Source: Paenibacillus solanacearum (lineage in GTDB: Bacteria; Bacillota; Bacilli; Paenibacillales; NBRC-103111). Taken from it: DNA of 64,000 bases. This document shows, in pieces, positions 46,111-54,437 of this stretch (position 1 is its first letter; the number at the start of each line of letters is the position of its first letter). A program made the translations under genes and the position numbers. Under the pieces are notes generated by a model. That model saw only the letters and a list, made by a program, of their open reading frames with translations. It did not search any database and was not told the DNA's origin. The stretch lies in contig NZ_CAJVAS010000011.1 of the NCBI RefSeq assembly GCF_910593845.1, positions 137,247-201,246 of the forward strand. Reading direction: 5' to 3'.

Positions 46111-46677
46111 ATGGCTAACAATTTGGCCGATAAACTGCGTAAAGGGCTTTACCCGCAGCAATTCATCGACGGGATGACCAAAAATCAGGAGAAATTTCTC
46201 GACTGGTTCAATCAATTTTCGTGGCAGAATGAAGACGATAAGGAATTTTTCGAATCGCTGAACAATCGCGACGATTTGCGCTGCCTTATCTTGGCGGCGG
46301 ATTGGTGCGGCGACGTCGTGCGCAATATTCCGGCGGTTTTCCGCGCATTGGAAATTTCCGGCGTTCCGACGGAGGTGCTGATCAAGGAAGAGCATCCGGA
46401 CGTGATGGCGCAGTTTTTGACCGGAGGCGGCGAAGCGATTCCGATCGTCATCTTCACCGATTTCAGCGGTCACGTGCTCGGCCACTGGGGTCCGCGCCCG
46501 GCGCATGTGCAGGCGGTCATGAACCAGTTCAAGCAGGAAAACCCGGATCGCGAAGCGCCGGATTATCAGGATAAAATCAAAATCGCCCGTGAGGAAATGG
46601 GGCGTCAATACGGCGAAGGCGCCGGATACCAGGCGGTCATCGTGAAAGAATTGCGCGAGCTGCTGTCCTCGTTCTAA
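46111..46677 (+). CDS. Thioredoxin-fold protein with a single-cysteine WCGDV motif
   Basis: A 188-residue protein of the thioredoxin-like family common in Bacillota. The expected active site reads ADWCGDVVRN near residue 68, so only the first of the two redox cysteines is present. The fold is supported by IPIVIFTDFSGHVLGHWG with the cis-proline region. A simple disulfide oxidoreductase role is unlikely; monothiol chemistry or bacillithiol reaction is possible. GAGGAGG precedes the ATG. The metallo-hydrolase follows 40 bases later. Confidence 0.87.
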   Translation: MANNLADKLRKGLYPQQFIDGMTKNQEKFLDWFNQFSWQNEDDKEFFESLNNRDDLRCLILAADWCGDVVRNIPAVFRALEISGVPTEVLIKEEHPDVMAQFLTGGGEAIPIVIFTDFSGHVLGHWGPRPAHVQAVMNQFKQENPDREAPDYQDKIKIAREEMGRQYGEGAGYQAVIVKELRELLSSF

Positions 46678-46717
46678 CGCGGCAGCCCGCATCAGCCAAA
46701 GGAGACGCGCGAAAACG

Positions 46718-47356
46718 ATGGATGGGAAAGAATTGAAGGTAGAAGCATTCTCGCTCGGTCCGCTGCAGACGAACGCTTATCTCGTATCGCTGCCGGGCGA
46801 GAACAGGGGGATCGTCATCGATCCCGGCATGAACCCGCAGCCGCTGCTGAAACGAGTCGGCGACATGGAGATCGAAGCGATCCTGCTGACGCACGCGCAT
46901 TTCGACCATATCGGCGGGGTGGAGCAGCTGCGCAAGCTGAAGGGCTGTCCCGTCTATTTGCACGATGCCGAAAGCGACTGGCTGACGAACCCGAAGCGCA
47001 ACGGCTCGGCAAACTGGCCTGAGCTTGGCGGGCCGATCGTCACGGAGCTGGCCGAATACGCGCTGGATGAAGGACAGCGGCTTAAAGTGCTGGACGACGT
47101 CGTCTTCCGCGTGTTCCATACGCCGGGTCACTCGCCGGGCAGCGTCAGCTTCCTGTATGGCAAGCATCTGTTCAGCGGTGACGTCCTGTTCAAGCTGTCC
47201 GTAGGACGCACGGACTTGACGGGAGGCAGCGAGCGCGAGCTGCTCGAATCGATCCACGGCAAGCTGTTCGATCTGCCGGACGATACGATCGTCTACCCGG
47301 GCCATGGTCCGCGCACGACGATCGGATTTGAGCGTGAGAACAACCCTTACGTCTAA
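46718..47356 (+). CDS. Metallo-beta-lactamase-fold hydrolase (YqgX/glyoxalase-II-like)
   Basis: A 212-residue enzyme with the dinuclear-metal motifs THAHFDHIGG (near 60), HTPGHSPGSV (near 134), the Asp in LFSGDVLF and the C-terminal YPGHGPRTT. This set and length fit YqgX-type hydroxyacylglutathione or bacillithiol-conjugate hydrolases. The ribosome site AAAGGAG lies 13 bases before the ATG, somewhat far. A bidirectional terminator follows. Confidence 0.93.
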   Translation: MDGKELKVEAFSLGPLQTNAYLVSLPGENRGIVIDPGMNPQPLLKRVGDMEIEAILLTHAHFDHIGGVEQLRKLKGCPVYLHDAESDWLTNPKRNGSANWPELGGPIVTELAEYALDEGQRLKVLDDVVFRVFHTPGHSPGSVSFLYGKHLFSGDVLFKLSVGRTDLTGGSERELLESIHGKLFDLPDDTIVYPGHGPRTTIGFERENNPYV

Positions 47357-47360
47357 ATGC

Positions 47361-47399
47361 AAAGAGAATCCCCCTGAATACGGGCGATTCTCTTTTTTT
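47361..47399. terminator. Bidirectional terminator between convergent genes
   Basis: AAAGAGAATC pairs with GATTCTCTTT (10 bp), T-runs on both strands. It separates the metallo-hydrolase from the leftward binding-protein gene. Confidence 0.88.
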
Positions 47400-47559
47400 G
47401 ATTCGGATGGCACCGGGCAGCGGCAACGGGCGGCTTCGGTTCTTGACCGATGAGACGGTGCGCGTTCGTTTGCGCTCCTCTCACACCCGTCGATCATGCG
47501 ATGGACAACGCGCCGCCGAGGCGCTGCATCCGCTGTTCATCTCGGAACGGACCGCCCGG

Positions 47560-48888
47560 TTACTTGGGCCGGTTCGTCTCGATATATTTGTTGATCGCCT
47601 CTTCCGATTCGCGAAGAATCGTATTGATGTCTTTCTCTCCTTTGACGACGGGCGTAATATTGGTAGACATCAAGCCTTCGGCGTAGGAGTCGTATTTGCT
47701 CACGGGCAGCGCCTTGGCGGCGGACGATTTGAAGGCGGCTTGCACATTTTTGCCTTGCAAATAAGGCAGGTTCGTTCCGAACGATTGCTCGATGCTTTTG
47801 CCCTTGAGCACCGGCAGGCGGGCGTTTTTGGCGATCTCCGTCTGCACTTCGTCGGAGAGGATCGTGGCAATAACCTGGAATGCTTGATCCTTATACTTGC
47901 TTTGCGCCGTCACGTGAAGAATCCAGGCGTCGGTCTGCATGCCGACGTTGGGACGCTCGGAGAAGGAGGGGTACTGCGCCAGATCCCAGTTCAAATCTTG
48001 GGCGACCTTCAGGTTCGGCAAAATGTTGTTGGTCGCGAACATAGCCAAATTGCGTTCCTTGATGAATTGGTCGGAGCCTCCTCCGGCCAGACGCACCTGG
48101 TTGTTGCCTGGAATGTCGTATATGCTCTTCAGCAGCTCGAATATTTTTTTCCAGCTGTCATTATTGACCGTGGCCTTCTCTGTCTTCGGATCGACGAAGC
48201 CGTACGAGAGGACGGAGGCGACGCGGGTCGATTTGTCCGGCTCCAGCCCGCGATACTGGACGCCGCCGTCGATGCGCGTCACGCTCTTGGCCAGTTCCCT
48301 TACTTGCTCCCACGTCATGCCGTCCTTCGGATAGGCGACGCCGAATTTATCGAAGATGTCCTTATTGTAATACAGACCGCTGAAATGCATCGTCCAGGGA
48401 AGACCGATCAAGTGGTCCTGCAGGCTTGCCGTTTTGACGGATTCGACGGCAACCGGATCCAGTTTGGAAAGATCCAGATTGAATTTTTTGATAAGCGGCT
48501 CGATGTTTTCCTCCAATCCGGTACCCATGAAGCGGTAGATGATCGGGGAAGCCGTCATGACCAGATCCGGTATGTTTCCGCTGGCCAGCAGCTTGTCGAG
48601 GGCGAGCTCCGGTTTCGTCATATCCAATATTTCGAATGAAAGGTGAGGGTATCGCTTTTTGACCGGCTCTTCAAAATATTTCTGAAATTCGTCGGGTCCG
48701 AGCCAGCCGATGTTGATGGCGAGCTTCAAGGTGACAGGCTCGGTGGACACTTGCGGCACCGTGGTTTTGCCTGTGTCCGCGGGGGCGGTTCCGCCGTTCT
48801 CGCCCGTGCCCGTGCTGGAGCTGCACGCCGCTGTCCACAGCATCAGCGAACAAACGGTTGCAGTCATACATACTCTCGTTAATTTCAT
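47560..48888 (-). CDS. Orphan extracellular solute-binding lipoprotein (sugar-type)
   Basis: A 442-residue lipoprotein with signal peptide and lipobox TAACS (cysteine near 22), then a family 1 solute-binding fold: PDLVMTASPIIYRF, LPWTMHFSGLYYNKDIFDKFG and AMFATNN. Such proteins bind oligosaccharides for an ABC importer, but no permease or ATPase gene is adjacent. AAAGGGG precedes the ATG. It is divergent from an AraC regulator 216 bases away, the arrangement typical of Paenibacillus carbohydrate uptake genes. Confidence 0.9.
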   Translation of the reverse strand: MKLTRVCMTATVCSLMLWTAACSSSTGTGENGGTAPADTGKTTVPQVSTEPVTLKLAINIGWLGPDEFQKYFEEPVKKRYPHLSFEILDMTKPELALDKLLASGNIPDLVMTASPIIYRFMGTGLEENIEPLIKKFNLDLSKLDPVAVESVKTASLQDHLIGLPWTMHFSGLYYNKDIFDKFGVAYPKDGMTWEQVRELAKSVTRIDGGVQYRGLEPDKSTRVASVLSYGFVDPKTEKATVNNDSWKKIFELLKSIYDIPGNNQVRLAGGGSDQFIKERNLAMFATNNILPNLKVAQDLNWDLAQYPSFSERPNVGMQTDAWILHVTAQSKYKDQAFQVIATILSDEVQTEIAKNARLPVLKGKSIEQSFGTNLPYLQGKNVQAAFKSSAAKALPVSKYDSYAEGLMSTNITPVVKGEKDINTILRESEEAINKYIETNRPK

Positions 48889-49104
48889 AGGCTATACCCC
48901 TTTCGATAAACCATTTATAATACAATGTATGCGGTTGCAAAAAATGTGGTCGACATGTCAGTCAAATCGCTCTGCTGCGGATACCGACGGCGGGGAGGAA
49001 GCGTTCATTTTCGTTCTGACTTCTTTTCATTGTAAAGAAATTGGCAGGATCGCGTAGGACATAATTTCGCAAAGGATCCCATTTTTTCGTGAGGAGTGAA
49101 CAAG

Positions 49105-50001
49105 ATGACATTATTTCCGATCAACAAGCAGCTGACGGATTACCCTCATATTCCGCAGTCGTTTCCGCTCGACATGACGATCAATCAAATATACCGCCAT
49201 TTTCCCGCGCACCGGCACGATTTTTTGGAGTTTTCGCTCGTGATCGAAGGCAGCGGCTATGAAGTGATCAACGGGATCAAGCACCCGATGCAGCCGGGGA
49301 CTTTCACTTTTTTGCTGCCGTATCAAATCCACGAAATTTTCGTCACGTCGCCGCAGCCGCTGCGGCTGTACAACTGCATGTTCGGCATCGATCTTTTGCA
49401 GGCCCCGATGGTACGGATGGATTTTCGGGAGCTGTTGTTCTCGAAGGAGCCGCTGCCTTCCTTCATGCATCTGGACGGCGGGGAACTGGAGCAGATGGCC
49501 GGCATGCTGATGCAGCTGCATCAGGAAGCGCGCAGCCGAAGCGGGCTGTGGAGGAACAGCCTCATGCTGGCGAAGCTGACCGAAATTCTCGTCCGCTTCG
49601 ACCGCTTGCGAAGGAGCGGAGGCGTCGCCAAGCCGAAGGAAGAGTCGGGGATGAGCTCGGTATGGCCGATCATCCAATACATACATCATCATTACCGCGA
49701 ACCGATCTCGCTGTCGGGGATCGCGGTGCTCTTCCGTATGAGCAGCTCGCATTTGAGCGAAGAAATTAAAAAGCACATCGGCATGAACTTCGTTCATTTT
49801 CTTCATCGGGTCCGAATCAGCCATGCTTGCGGCTTGCTTGCATCCACGAGCATGAGCGCGTGCGATATTGCCGAGGAAGTCGGCTTCGGCTCGCTGAAGT
49901 CGTTCTCGCGCATCTTTCGCGCGATGAAAGGCGTAACCCCCGCGGAATACCGCAAGCGTTGTCACAGCGAGGAAACGATGGGACGGGAGAGCGTACGCTA
50001 A
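49105..50001 (+). CDS. AraC-family regulator with cupin domain
   Basis: A 298-residue regulator. The N-terminal part (FPAHRHDFLEFSLVIEGSGYEVING) is a cupin-type sugar sensor with histidines, and the C-terminal 100 residues hold two helix-turn-helix motifs ending EVGFGSLKSFSRIFRAMKG. ATG 49105 has GGAG 8 bases upstream; GTG 49096 is less likely. It probably controls the divergent binding-protein gene. Confidence 0.93.
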   Translation: MTLFPINKQLTDYPHIPQSFPLDMTINQIYRHFPAHRHDFLEFSLVIEGSGYEVINGIKHPMQPGTFTFLLPYQIHEIFVTSPQPLRLYNCMFGIDLLQAPMVRMDFRELLFSKEPLPSFMHLDGGELEQMAGMLMQLHQEARSRSGLWRNSLMLAKLTEILVRFDRLRRSGGVAKPKEESGMSSVWPIIQYIHHHYREPISLSGIAVLFRMSSSHLSEEIKKHIGMNFVHFLHRVRISHACGLLASTSMSACDIAEEVGFGSLKSFSRIFRAMKGVTPAEYRKRCHSEETMGRESVR

Positions 50002-50231
50002 CCGCGATGGCGGCACCGCGTCCAGCATGTGCGAGCCTGCTTGGACCGTTGCAGCGGGCGGGAGTCCAATTTTGTCGATATATGGGTGAATACCGTGTTC
50101 AAGGTAGGTGGATCTCCATAGACTGATGATGTGTTCGATGGGAACACACACAGTCGAAGCGACTGCGGGTTGCCCGTTCGGCGGGTCGACGCGGCGTGCA
50201 GCCTGCCTATCTCATGGAGGTGCCTAGTTTA

Positions 50232-50498
50232 ATGGAAAAGTATCAACCGATGGTAAGCCCGATGGCCAATCCGATGCCGGCAGCATATCCTACGGCGGTT
50301 TCTCCGGCTGCAGCAGCGCCGCAACCGATGTATGCTTCTCCGGTTAACGTGCATGCCAGCTACGAAGAAATCAATATTTATGCGCCGAAAAAGCATCACC
50401 ATCATCATGGCATGCATGGCGTATGGACGACGACAGGAGCAATTCTGGTGCTGTACATTTTGCTCGTCATCATCCTGCGCAGCTCGCATCGCCTCTGA
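50232..50498 (+). CDS. Small His-rich, single-pass protein (YjcZ-like)
   Basis: An 88-residue protein. The N-terminal 45 residues are Met/Pro/Ala-rich (MVSPMANPMPAAYP), followed by KKHHHHHGMHG and a C-terminal helix GAILVLYILLVIILR. The helix resembles the YjcZ family of small sporulation proteins, and the histidine run suggests metal binding. ATG 50232 follows GGAGGT. Assignment to spore coat or forespore membrane is inference. Confidence 0.6.
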   Translation: MEKYQPMVSPMANPMPAAYPTAVSPAAAAPQPMYASPVNVHASYEEINIYAPKKHHHHHGMHGVWTTTGAILVLYILLVIILRSSHRL

Positions 50499-51259
50499 TG
50501 CATCGCCGAGGCCGGCGGTCCGTCCGGTAGCCTAGCATAATGCCGGCTCCGCCATAAGCCGCGACCGGGGCTCCCTGCGTTCGTACAGCTTGCTATTGCG
50601 CGACAGCGTTAGCTGGCAGGGAGCCTTGCGAAGGTGGTCAGAAAGGAAGGGCAGCCCACACGGTTTCGCAAGGTTACATAACGCTGTTGGCCGCTCGGCG
50701 ATGGCCACGACAAGAAGCAGTGATGAAGCCGGAGGTACCGCGCCGGAATAGATAAACCGCTTTCGCATTGGAAGCGGATTGTTGCGCGTTGCTTACTGTT
50801 CTTAGAACAACTACAGCGCATTCGGATGGAAGAGAGCGCTACCATATTATAATAGAAGGAATGTAGTATAGCGCATACAGCTTCAGAGGTGAAAAAACGC
50901 ATACGATGCCGTTAAGGAGCTTTGCCGAACAAGGGTGGCGTGACGAGCGTCCGGTACATGGGATAGGAAACCGGCGCCAAAGGTGCACAGTTCTCATGTG
51001 ACTTCGGAAGCAAGGAGGACCTTGTTTCATGCCGTATTCGGCTATTTATTTCCCAACTGGCGGATTGCTGCAAAAGAGAGGAAACGCTTAACCCTCCGGC
51101 AGCGAGTTTGCGGCTGACCGTAAGCCAAATCAACCTATGCGGCATGACGGTTACGGAGCAGGTCGGGGAAACATCACGGACACGGGACATTCGCCCACAC
51201 CGCCCGCCCGGATGGCTGCATACTATGCATTAACTAGATTCCAGAGGGTGATCCGTATC
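50499..51259. other. 761-base gap with no supported gene
   Basis: Short frames here on both strands lack ribosome sites and recognisable sequence. The gap contains the 57-base hairpin at 50569-50625, a further small inverted repeat near 50755-50780 and a T-box-like GGTACCGCG at 50734-50742 without the rest of a T-box. The minus-strand frame at 50609-50902 reads like translated interspersed repeat rather than a protein. It could be a degraded or repetitive region. Confidence 0.5.
50569..50625. repeat. Long hairpin in the gene-free region
   Basis: GGCTCCCTGC (50569-50578) and GCAGGGAGCC (50616-50625) form a perfect 10-bp outer stem. Inside it, CAGCT and AGCTG form a second stem with further imperfect pairing. 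There is no T-run on either side. It fits a palindromic interspersed repeat or a structured RNA element. Confidence 0.5.
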
Positions 51260-51529
51260 ATGAACCGATTTCCAATGATGATCCGCAGCGTCAATGAAAG
51301 TCTGGATGAGATCATCACCGCTATTGATAAAGTGAATGCCATCTATCAGTCGGCGGAGCAAATGTCTCCGATAGTAAGACAGGTCTCCAAGCTGCTGGCC
51401 GACGCGAAAGCGGGGGAGGCCGGACCAGTGCAAACGAACGGAGGCCGCACCAAAGCGGGGCACGTCCGAGCGGTCCGCGGCAAAAAAAGAAAGTCGTCCT
51501 CCAGCCGGGGAACCAAACGCGTTTGGTAG
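51260..51529 (+). CDS. Small protein with basic tail, unknown
   Basis: An 89-residue protein. Residues 1-50 are likely helical (NRFPMMIRSVNESLDEIITAID, split here, then QMSPIVRQVSKLLADAK) and the last 30 are strongly basic (RGKKRKSSSSRGTKRVW). ATG 51260 has AGAGGGTGA upstream at about 10 bases. The layout vaguely recalls YqfQ-type Bacillus proteins, but I cannot confirm this. A terminator follows. Confidence 0.55.
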   Translation: MNRFPMMIRSVNESLDEIITAIDKVNAIYQSAEQMSPIVRQVSKLLADAKAGEAGPVQTNGGRTKAGHVRAVRGKKRKSSSSRGTKRVW

Positions 51530-51541
51530 CCCCAGTAGACG

Positions 51542-51577
51542 AAAAAAGCCAGGTTACGGGCGAACTGGCTTTTTTTG
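51542..51577. terminator. Bidirectional terminator
   Basis: AAAAAAGCCAG pairs with CTGGCTTTTTTT across a 12-nt loop, just before the c-di-GMP riboswitch unit. Confidence 0.85.
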
Positions 51578-51734
51578 GGTTGGCAAACTCTACCAAATCG
51601 TTTATACTGAAATCTGTCGAATTGAATTTCCATAATTAAACAATAGATTGCCCCGATTTTTGACCCCAGCAACAAAAAGTAGTTCTTTCGTAGGATATAT
51701 CTCGTTTCATACGTCCTAACAAATTCAAAAAATG

Positions 51735-51763
51735 TTGATTGTTGTAAAATGCTGTGTTATGTT
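51735..51763 (+). promoter_or_regulatory. Sigma-A-like promoter of the riboswitch transcript
   Basis: TTGATT (51735-51740), 17-bp spacer, TATGTT (51758-51763). Transcription would start near 51770, about 20 bases before the aptamer. Both boxes match four of six consensus bases. Confidence 0.5.
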
Positions 51764-51789
51764 ATTGGGGAATATTGACTATCTACTCT

Positions 51790-51874
51790 ACTGAAAAAGG
51801 CAGACTCTTCGAAAGAAGGGGACGCAAAACCACAGGCCTAAGGAATCATAGGATTTTATGGCGGCTGGGTTTCC
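51790..51874 (+). promoter_or_regulatory. Class I cyclic-di-GMP riboswitch (GEMM-I)
   Basis: The region shows the class I c-di-GMP aptamer layout. A CTTC-GAAA-GAAG hairpin (51807-51818) supplies the GAAA tetraloop. It is followed by GGGACGCAAAACC (51819-51831) and AGGCCTAAGG. The 11-nt tetraloop receptor is complete: CCTAAG (51837-51842) opposite TATGG (51857-51861). GGCTGGGTTTCC closes the element. It precedes a leader ORF, a terminator and a chemoreceptor-ABC-UbiD operon. Binding of c-di-GMP should alter read-through or translation; the direction of control cannot be read with certainty. Confidence 0.92.
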
Positions 51875-51890
51875 AAAGGAGGTAGGACGA

Positions 51891-51920
51891 ATGATCGCTG
51901 CTCAATCTGTCCGTTGTTGA
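51891..51920 (+). CDS. Nine-codon leader ORF between aptamer and terminator
   Basis: ATG 51891 opens MIAAQSVRC and stops at TGA 51918-51920. AAAGGAGGT (51875-51883), a perfect Shine-Dalgarno, lies 7 bases upstream and begins directly after the aptamer's last pairing bases. The stop codon falls in the loop of the terminator hairpin, so a ribosome on this ORF would block the hairpin. A role as a translated attenuation leader is inference. Confidence 0.45.
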   Translation: MIAAQSVRC

Positions 51921-51934
51921 CCGGATGGTTTTTT
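51907..51934 (+). terminator. Intrinsic terminator, expression platform of the riboswitch
   Basis: CTGTCCG pairs with CGGATGG (two G-U pairs) around an 8-nt loop, followed by TTTTTT and ATT. It lies 33 bases after the aptamer and overlaps the leader ORF. Confidence 0.65.
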
Positions 51935-52191
51935 ATTATGCCTATTTTTGAAAAAATGCTGCGTTATTTTATTCGCCAAGCTCCAGCAGAGGGCAAGGGA
52001 CGATATGAATCGGCACAATGTCGGAACCTGTCGAGCGAGCGTCATCCTGCGTCGAATGATGCGGATGTGGTCCCGAGGACGGTGTATCGAACGCAGCGCG
52101 TGTATCGACATGATCAGAATTAGAACTTATACCACGTCTCCGTTAGGGTTTTCAATCCCTGATCCATTTCATTAGACCGGAGGACCTTGTC

Positions 52192-52233
52192 ATGCAAGGG
52201 CACCATCACAGCAGCGAAGTTCACGCTAGTTAA
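52192..52233 (+). CDS. Possible 13-codon upstream ORF before the chemoreceptor
   Basis: ATG 52192 opens [13 protein letters not shown], stop at 52231-52233. GGAGGA lies about 8 bases upstream. CCTTG (52185-52189) and CAAGG (52195-52199) form a perfect stem whose loop contains the ATG. It lies 53 bases before the chemoreceptor start. The 250 bases between the terminator at 51934 and this ORF hold no other supported gene. Confidence 0.3.
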   Translation: MQGHHHSSEVHAS

Positions 52234-52286
52234 GCACATCACTTTGGTGCGGCGTGTGTTGGGACAAGAAGAGAGGACGAGCATTC

Positions 52287-54386
52287 ATGAAATCTATCAA
52301 GCTGCTGACGACGATGTTTCAACCGGTCGTTTTTGCGATGAACAGACTCAAATTTTCGTTGAAATTTGCACTGATCGGTCTGTTTTTAATTATACCGGCG
52401 ATTGTCATCAGCCTACTGCTTAGCAAGCAAATTTTGGAGCAAATCCGCCTTGGAAACGAAGTCGGGCGGGGATTAAGCTATGTGAAATCGATTCAACAGG
52501 CCGTGAACGAAACGATATCTTCCCGCGAAGCGTTACTGTCCTCCGATGCAGGCAAGGCGGACGAGGCCAAGAAACGGTTGGCGGCGGCCATGGACGAATT
52601 GTCGGCAAGCGACCGCAAATACAGCAGCGGAGAAGCAACAGGCGAGAAGCTGGAGAAAGTGCAGGAGCAGTACGCCAAGGTGAAAGAAGCGCCGCTTAAA
52701 GACAAAAAAGAAATTGTCGACCTGTTCGCGGTTCTCGTGACCGAGCTGAACAACTTGATTACGGCGGTCGGAGATACGTCCAACGTCAACTTTGACGGAT
52801 ATGAGGGCACCTCTTATCTCTTTAATGCGTTTGCCAGCCAAATGCTGCCGCAGACGAACAATACGTCGGTAATGAAAAGCATTGGACCTGACGTGCTGGC
52901 GCGGGGCTCATTGACTGAAGATGAAAAGTTATGGCTGCGCACAGCCTCCGTAAAGACGCGCATGAACGCGCTGCAGACGTCCATGGATACGTTTTTCCGG
53001 GCCAATCCGAAGTATGCGGAGCAGCTTCAGAAGCCGACGGAGCAGGCGATTTCGGCATCCAATGCCTTTTCCGATCTGGTTGGAACCAAGATGCTGAACG
53101 CCGCCGAAATGATGAGCCAGAAAACGGAATTCGACACCGTCGTCTCCAAGACGGAGGAGGCGAACACCGTGCTGTTGAGTGCCCTTTCATCCACGCTGGA
53201 CGAAATTACGAAGGAGCGGATGGACAGCAGCCGGAGCACGATCGTATGGGTGATGCTGCTCGTCGTATTCGTCATTGTTTTGTCGATTTATTTGTTCTCC
53301 GGGTTTTACATTTCGGTCATCCGATCCATTCGCCAGCTGTCGGAAGCGTCCGCCAAGCTGGCGGCCGGGGATTTGCGCACGCAAATTCGGCTTCAGACTA
53401 AGGATGAGATGAGCTATATCGCGCAGTCGTTCAACGAAATGGCGGCCTCGCTCGAGAAGCTGATTACGATGAACAAGAAGGTCGTCGATCAAGTGGCGGA
53501 GTCCTCCACCATTCTGCTCGAAACCTCGAACGAGTCGGCTTCCTCGACGGAGCACTTCAATCAGGTGATCGGGGACATTGCGCAGGGATCGTCCACGCAA
53601 TCCGAGGCGGCACAGCAATCATCCACGGCCATGGTCGAAATGGCGGCCGGCATTCAGCGTATCGCGGAGTCTTCTTCGACCGTCTCGGAGGCGGCCATCG
53701 TCGCATCTACCAGGGCGGAGAACGGCAATACGCTCGTGCAGACGGCGATCACACAGATCGATTCGATTCATCAAACCGTACAGTTGGCGGCGCAAATCGT
53801 TCACACGCTCGGTCAGCGGTCCAGCGAGATCGGACAAATCGTAGGTATGATCAGCGAAATCGCGAACCAGACGAATCTGCTTGCCTTGAACGCTTCGATT
53901 GAGGCGGCGCGGGCCGGGGAGCACGGCAGCGGCTTTGCCGTCGTCGCAGCTGAAGTGAAGAAGCTGGCCAATGCCAGCAAGGACCAGGCGCAAAGCATCG
54001 ACGGGCTGATCAAGGACATTCAGGACAGCGTGGGACAAGCCGTACAAGCGATGAATCAGGGCGTAGATGACGTCAATGTCGGATCGGGCATGATGAAAGA
54101 GACGGAAGCCGCCTTCCGTCAAATTATGGAGTCGGTGCAGGAAGTTGCGGTGCAAATTCAGGAAATTTCCGCTGCTGCGGAAGAAATGTCGGCCGGTTCC
54201 GAGGAAGTGTCCGCGTCGCTGGAGGAGATGGTCGATATCGCCGCCGTCGCCAGGGACAAGGCGTCGGACGCCAATACTTCGGTTTCCGTTCAGCTGAAAT
54301 CGGCAGAAACCATTCAATCGTACGCACGGAAGCTGAACGAGCTGGCGATGAACCTGCAAACCGATATGGGCCGTTTTAAAGTGTAG
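52287..54386 (+). CDS. Transmembrane methyl-accepting chemotaxis protein
   Basis: A 699-residue chemoreceptor. TM1 (about 28-50) and TM2 (about 318-340) enclose a helical extracytoplasmic sensor of about 270 residues. HAMP spans about 341-395 ([17 protein letters not shown]), then the signalling domain with the tip [20 protein letters not shown] near 530. ATG 52287 follows GAGAGGA. It lies downstream of the c-di-GMP riboswitch and 51 bases before an ABC importer, so it probably senses that importer's substrate, directly or via the binding protein. The sensor fold is not recognised with certainty. Confidence 0.92.
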   Translation: MKSIKLLTTMFQPVVFAMNRLKFSLKFALIGLFLIIPAIVISLLLSKQILEQIRLGNEVGRGLSYVKSIQQAVNETISSREALLSSDAGKADEAKKRLAAAMDELSASDRKYSSGEATGEKLEKVQEQYAKVKEAPLKDKKEIVDLFAVLVTELNNLITAVGDTSNVNFDGYEGTSYLFNAFASQMLPQTNNTSVMKSIGPDVLARGSLTEDEKLWLRTASVKTRMNALQTSMDTFFRANPKYAEQLQKPTEQAISASNAFSDLVGTKMLNAAEMMSQKTEFDTVVSKTEEANTVLLSALSSTLDEITKERMDSSRSTIVWVMLLVVFVIVLSIYLFSGFYISVIRSIRQLSEASAKLAAGDLRTQIRLQTKDEMSYIAQSFNEMAASLEKLITMNKKVVDQVAESSTILLETSNESASSTEHFNQVIGDIAQGSSTQSEAAQQSSTAMVEMAAGIQRIAESSSTVSEAAIVASTRAENGNTLVQTAITQIDSIHQTVQLAAQIVHTLGQRSSEIGQIVGMISEIANQTNLLALNASIEAARAGEHGSGFAVVAAEVKKLANASKDQAQSIDGLIKDIQDSVGQAVQAMNQGVDDVNVGSGMMKETEAAFRQIMESVQEVAVQIQEISAAAEEMSAGSEEVSASLEEMVDIAAVARDKASDANTSVSVQLKSAETIQSYARKLNELAMNLQTDMGRFKV

Positions 54387-54437
54387 CGGCAATGCATGGG
54401 AAGAGCACTTAAGAAACCATTGGGAGGGAATTTATCG

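Noticed and set aside
50734..50742. GGTACCGCG, core of the T-box antiterminator
   Set aside because: No specifier stem, no terminator and no aminoacyl-tRNA synthetase or amino acid gene follows.
50937..51060. Possible lysine- or c-di-AMP-type riboswitch around GGATAGGAAACCGGCG
   Set aside because: Key conserved blocks of those classes are missing and no matching gene follows.
51914..52123. Frame of 69 codons after the riboswitch terminator
   Set aside because: Starts inside the terminator, no ribosome site, low-quality composition.
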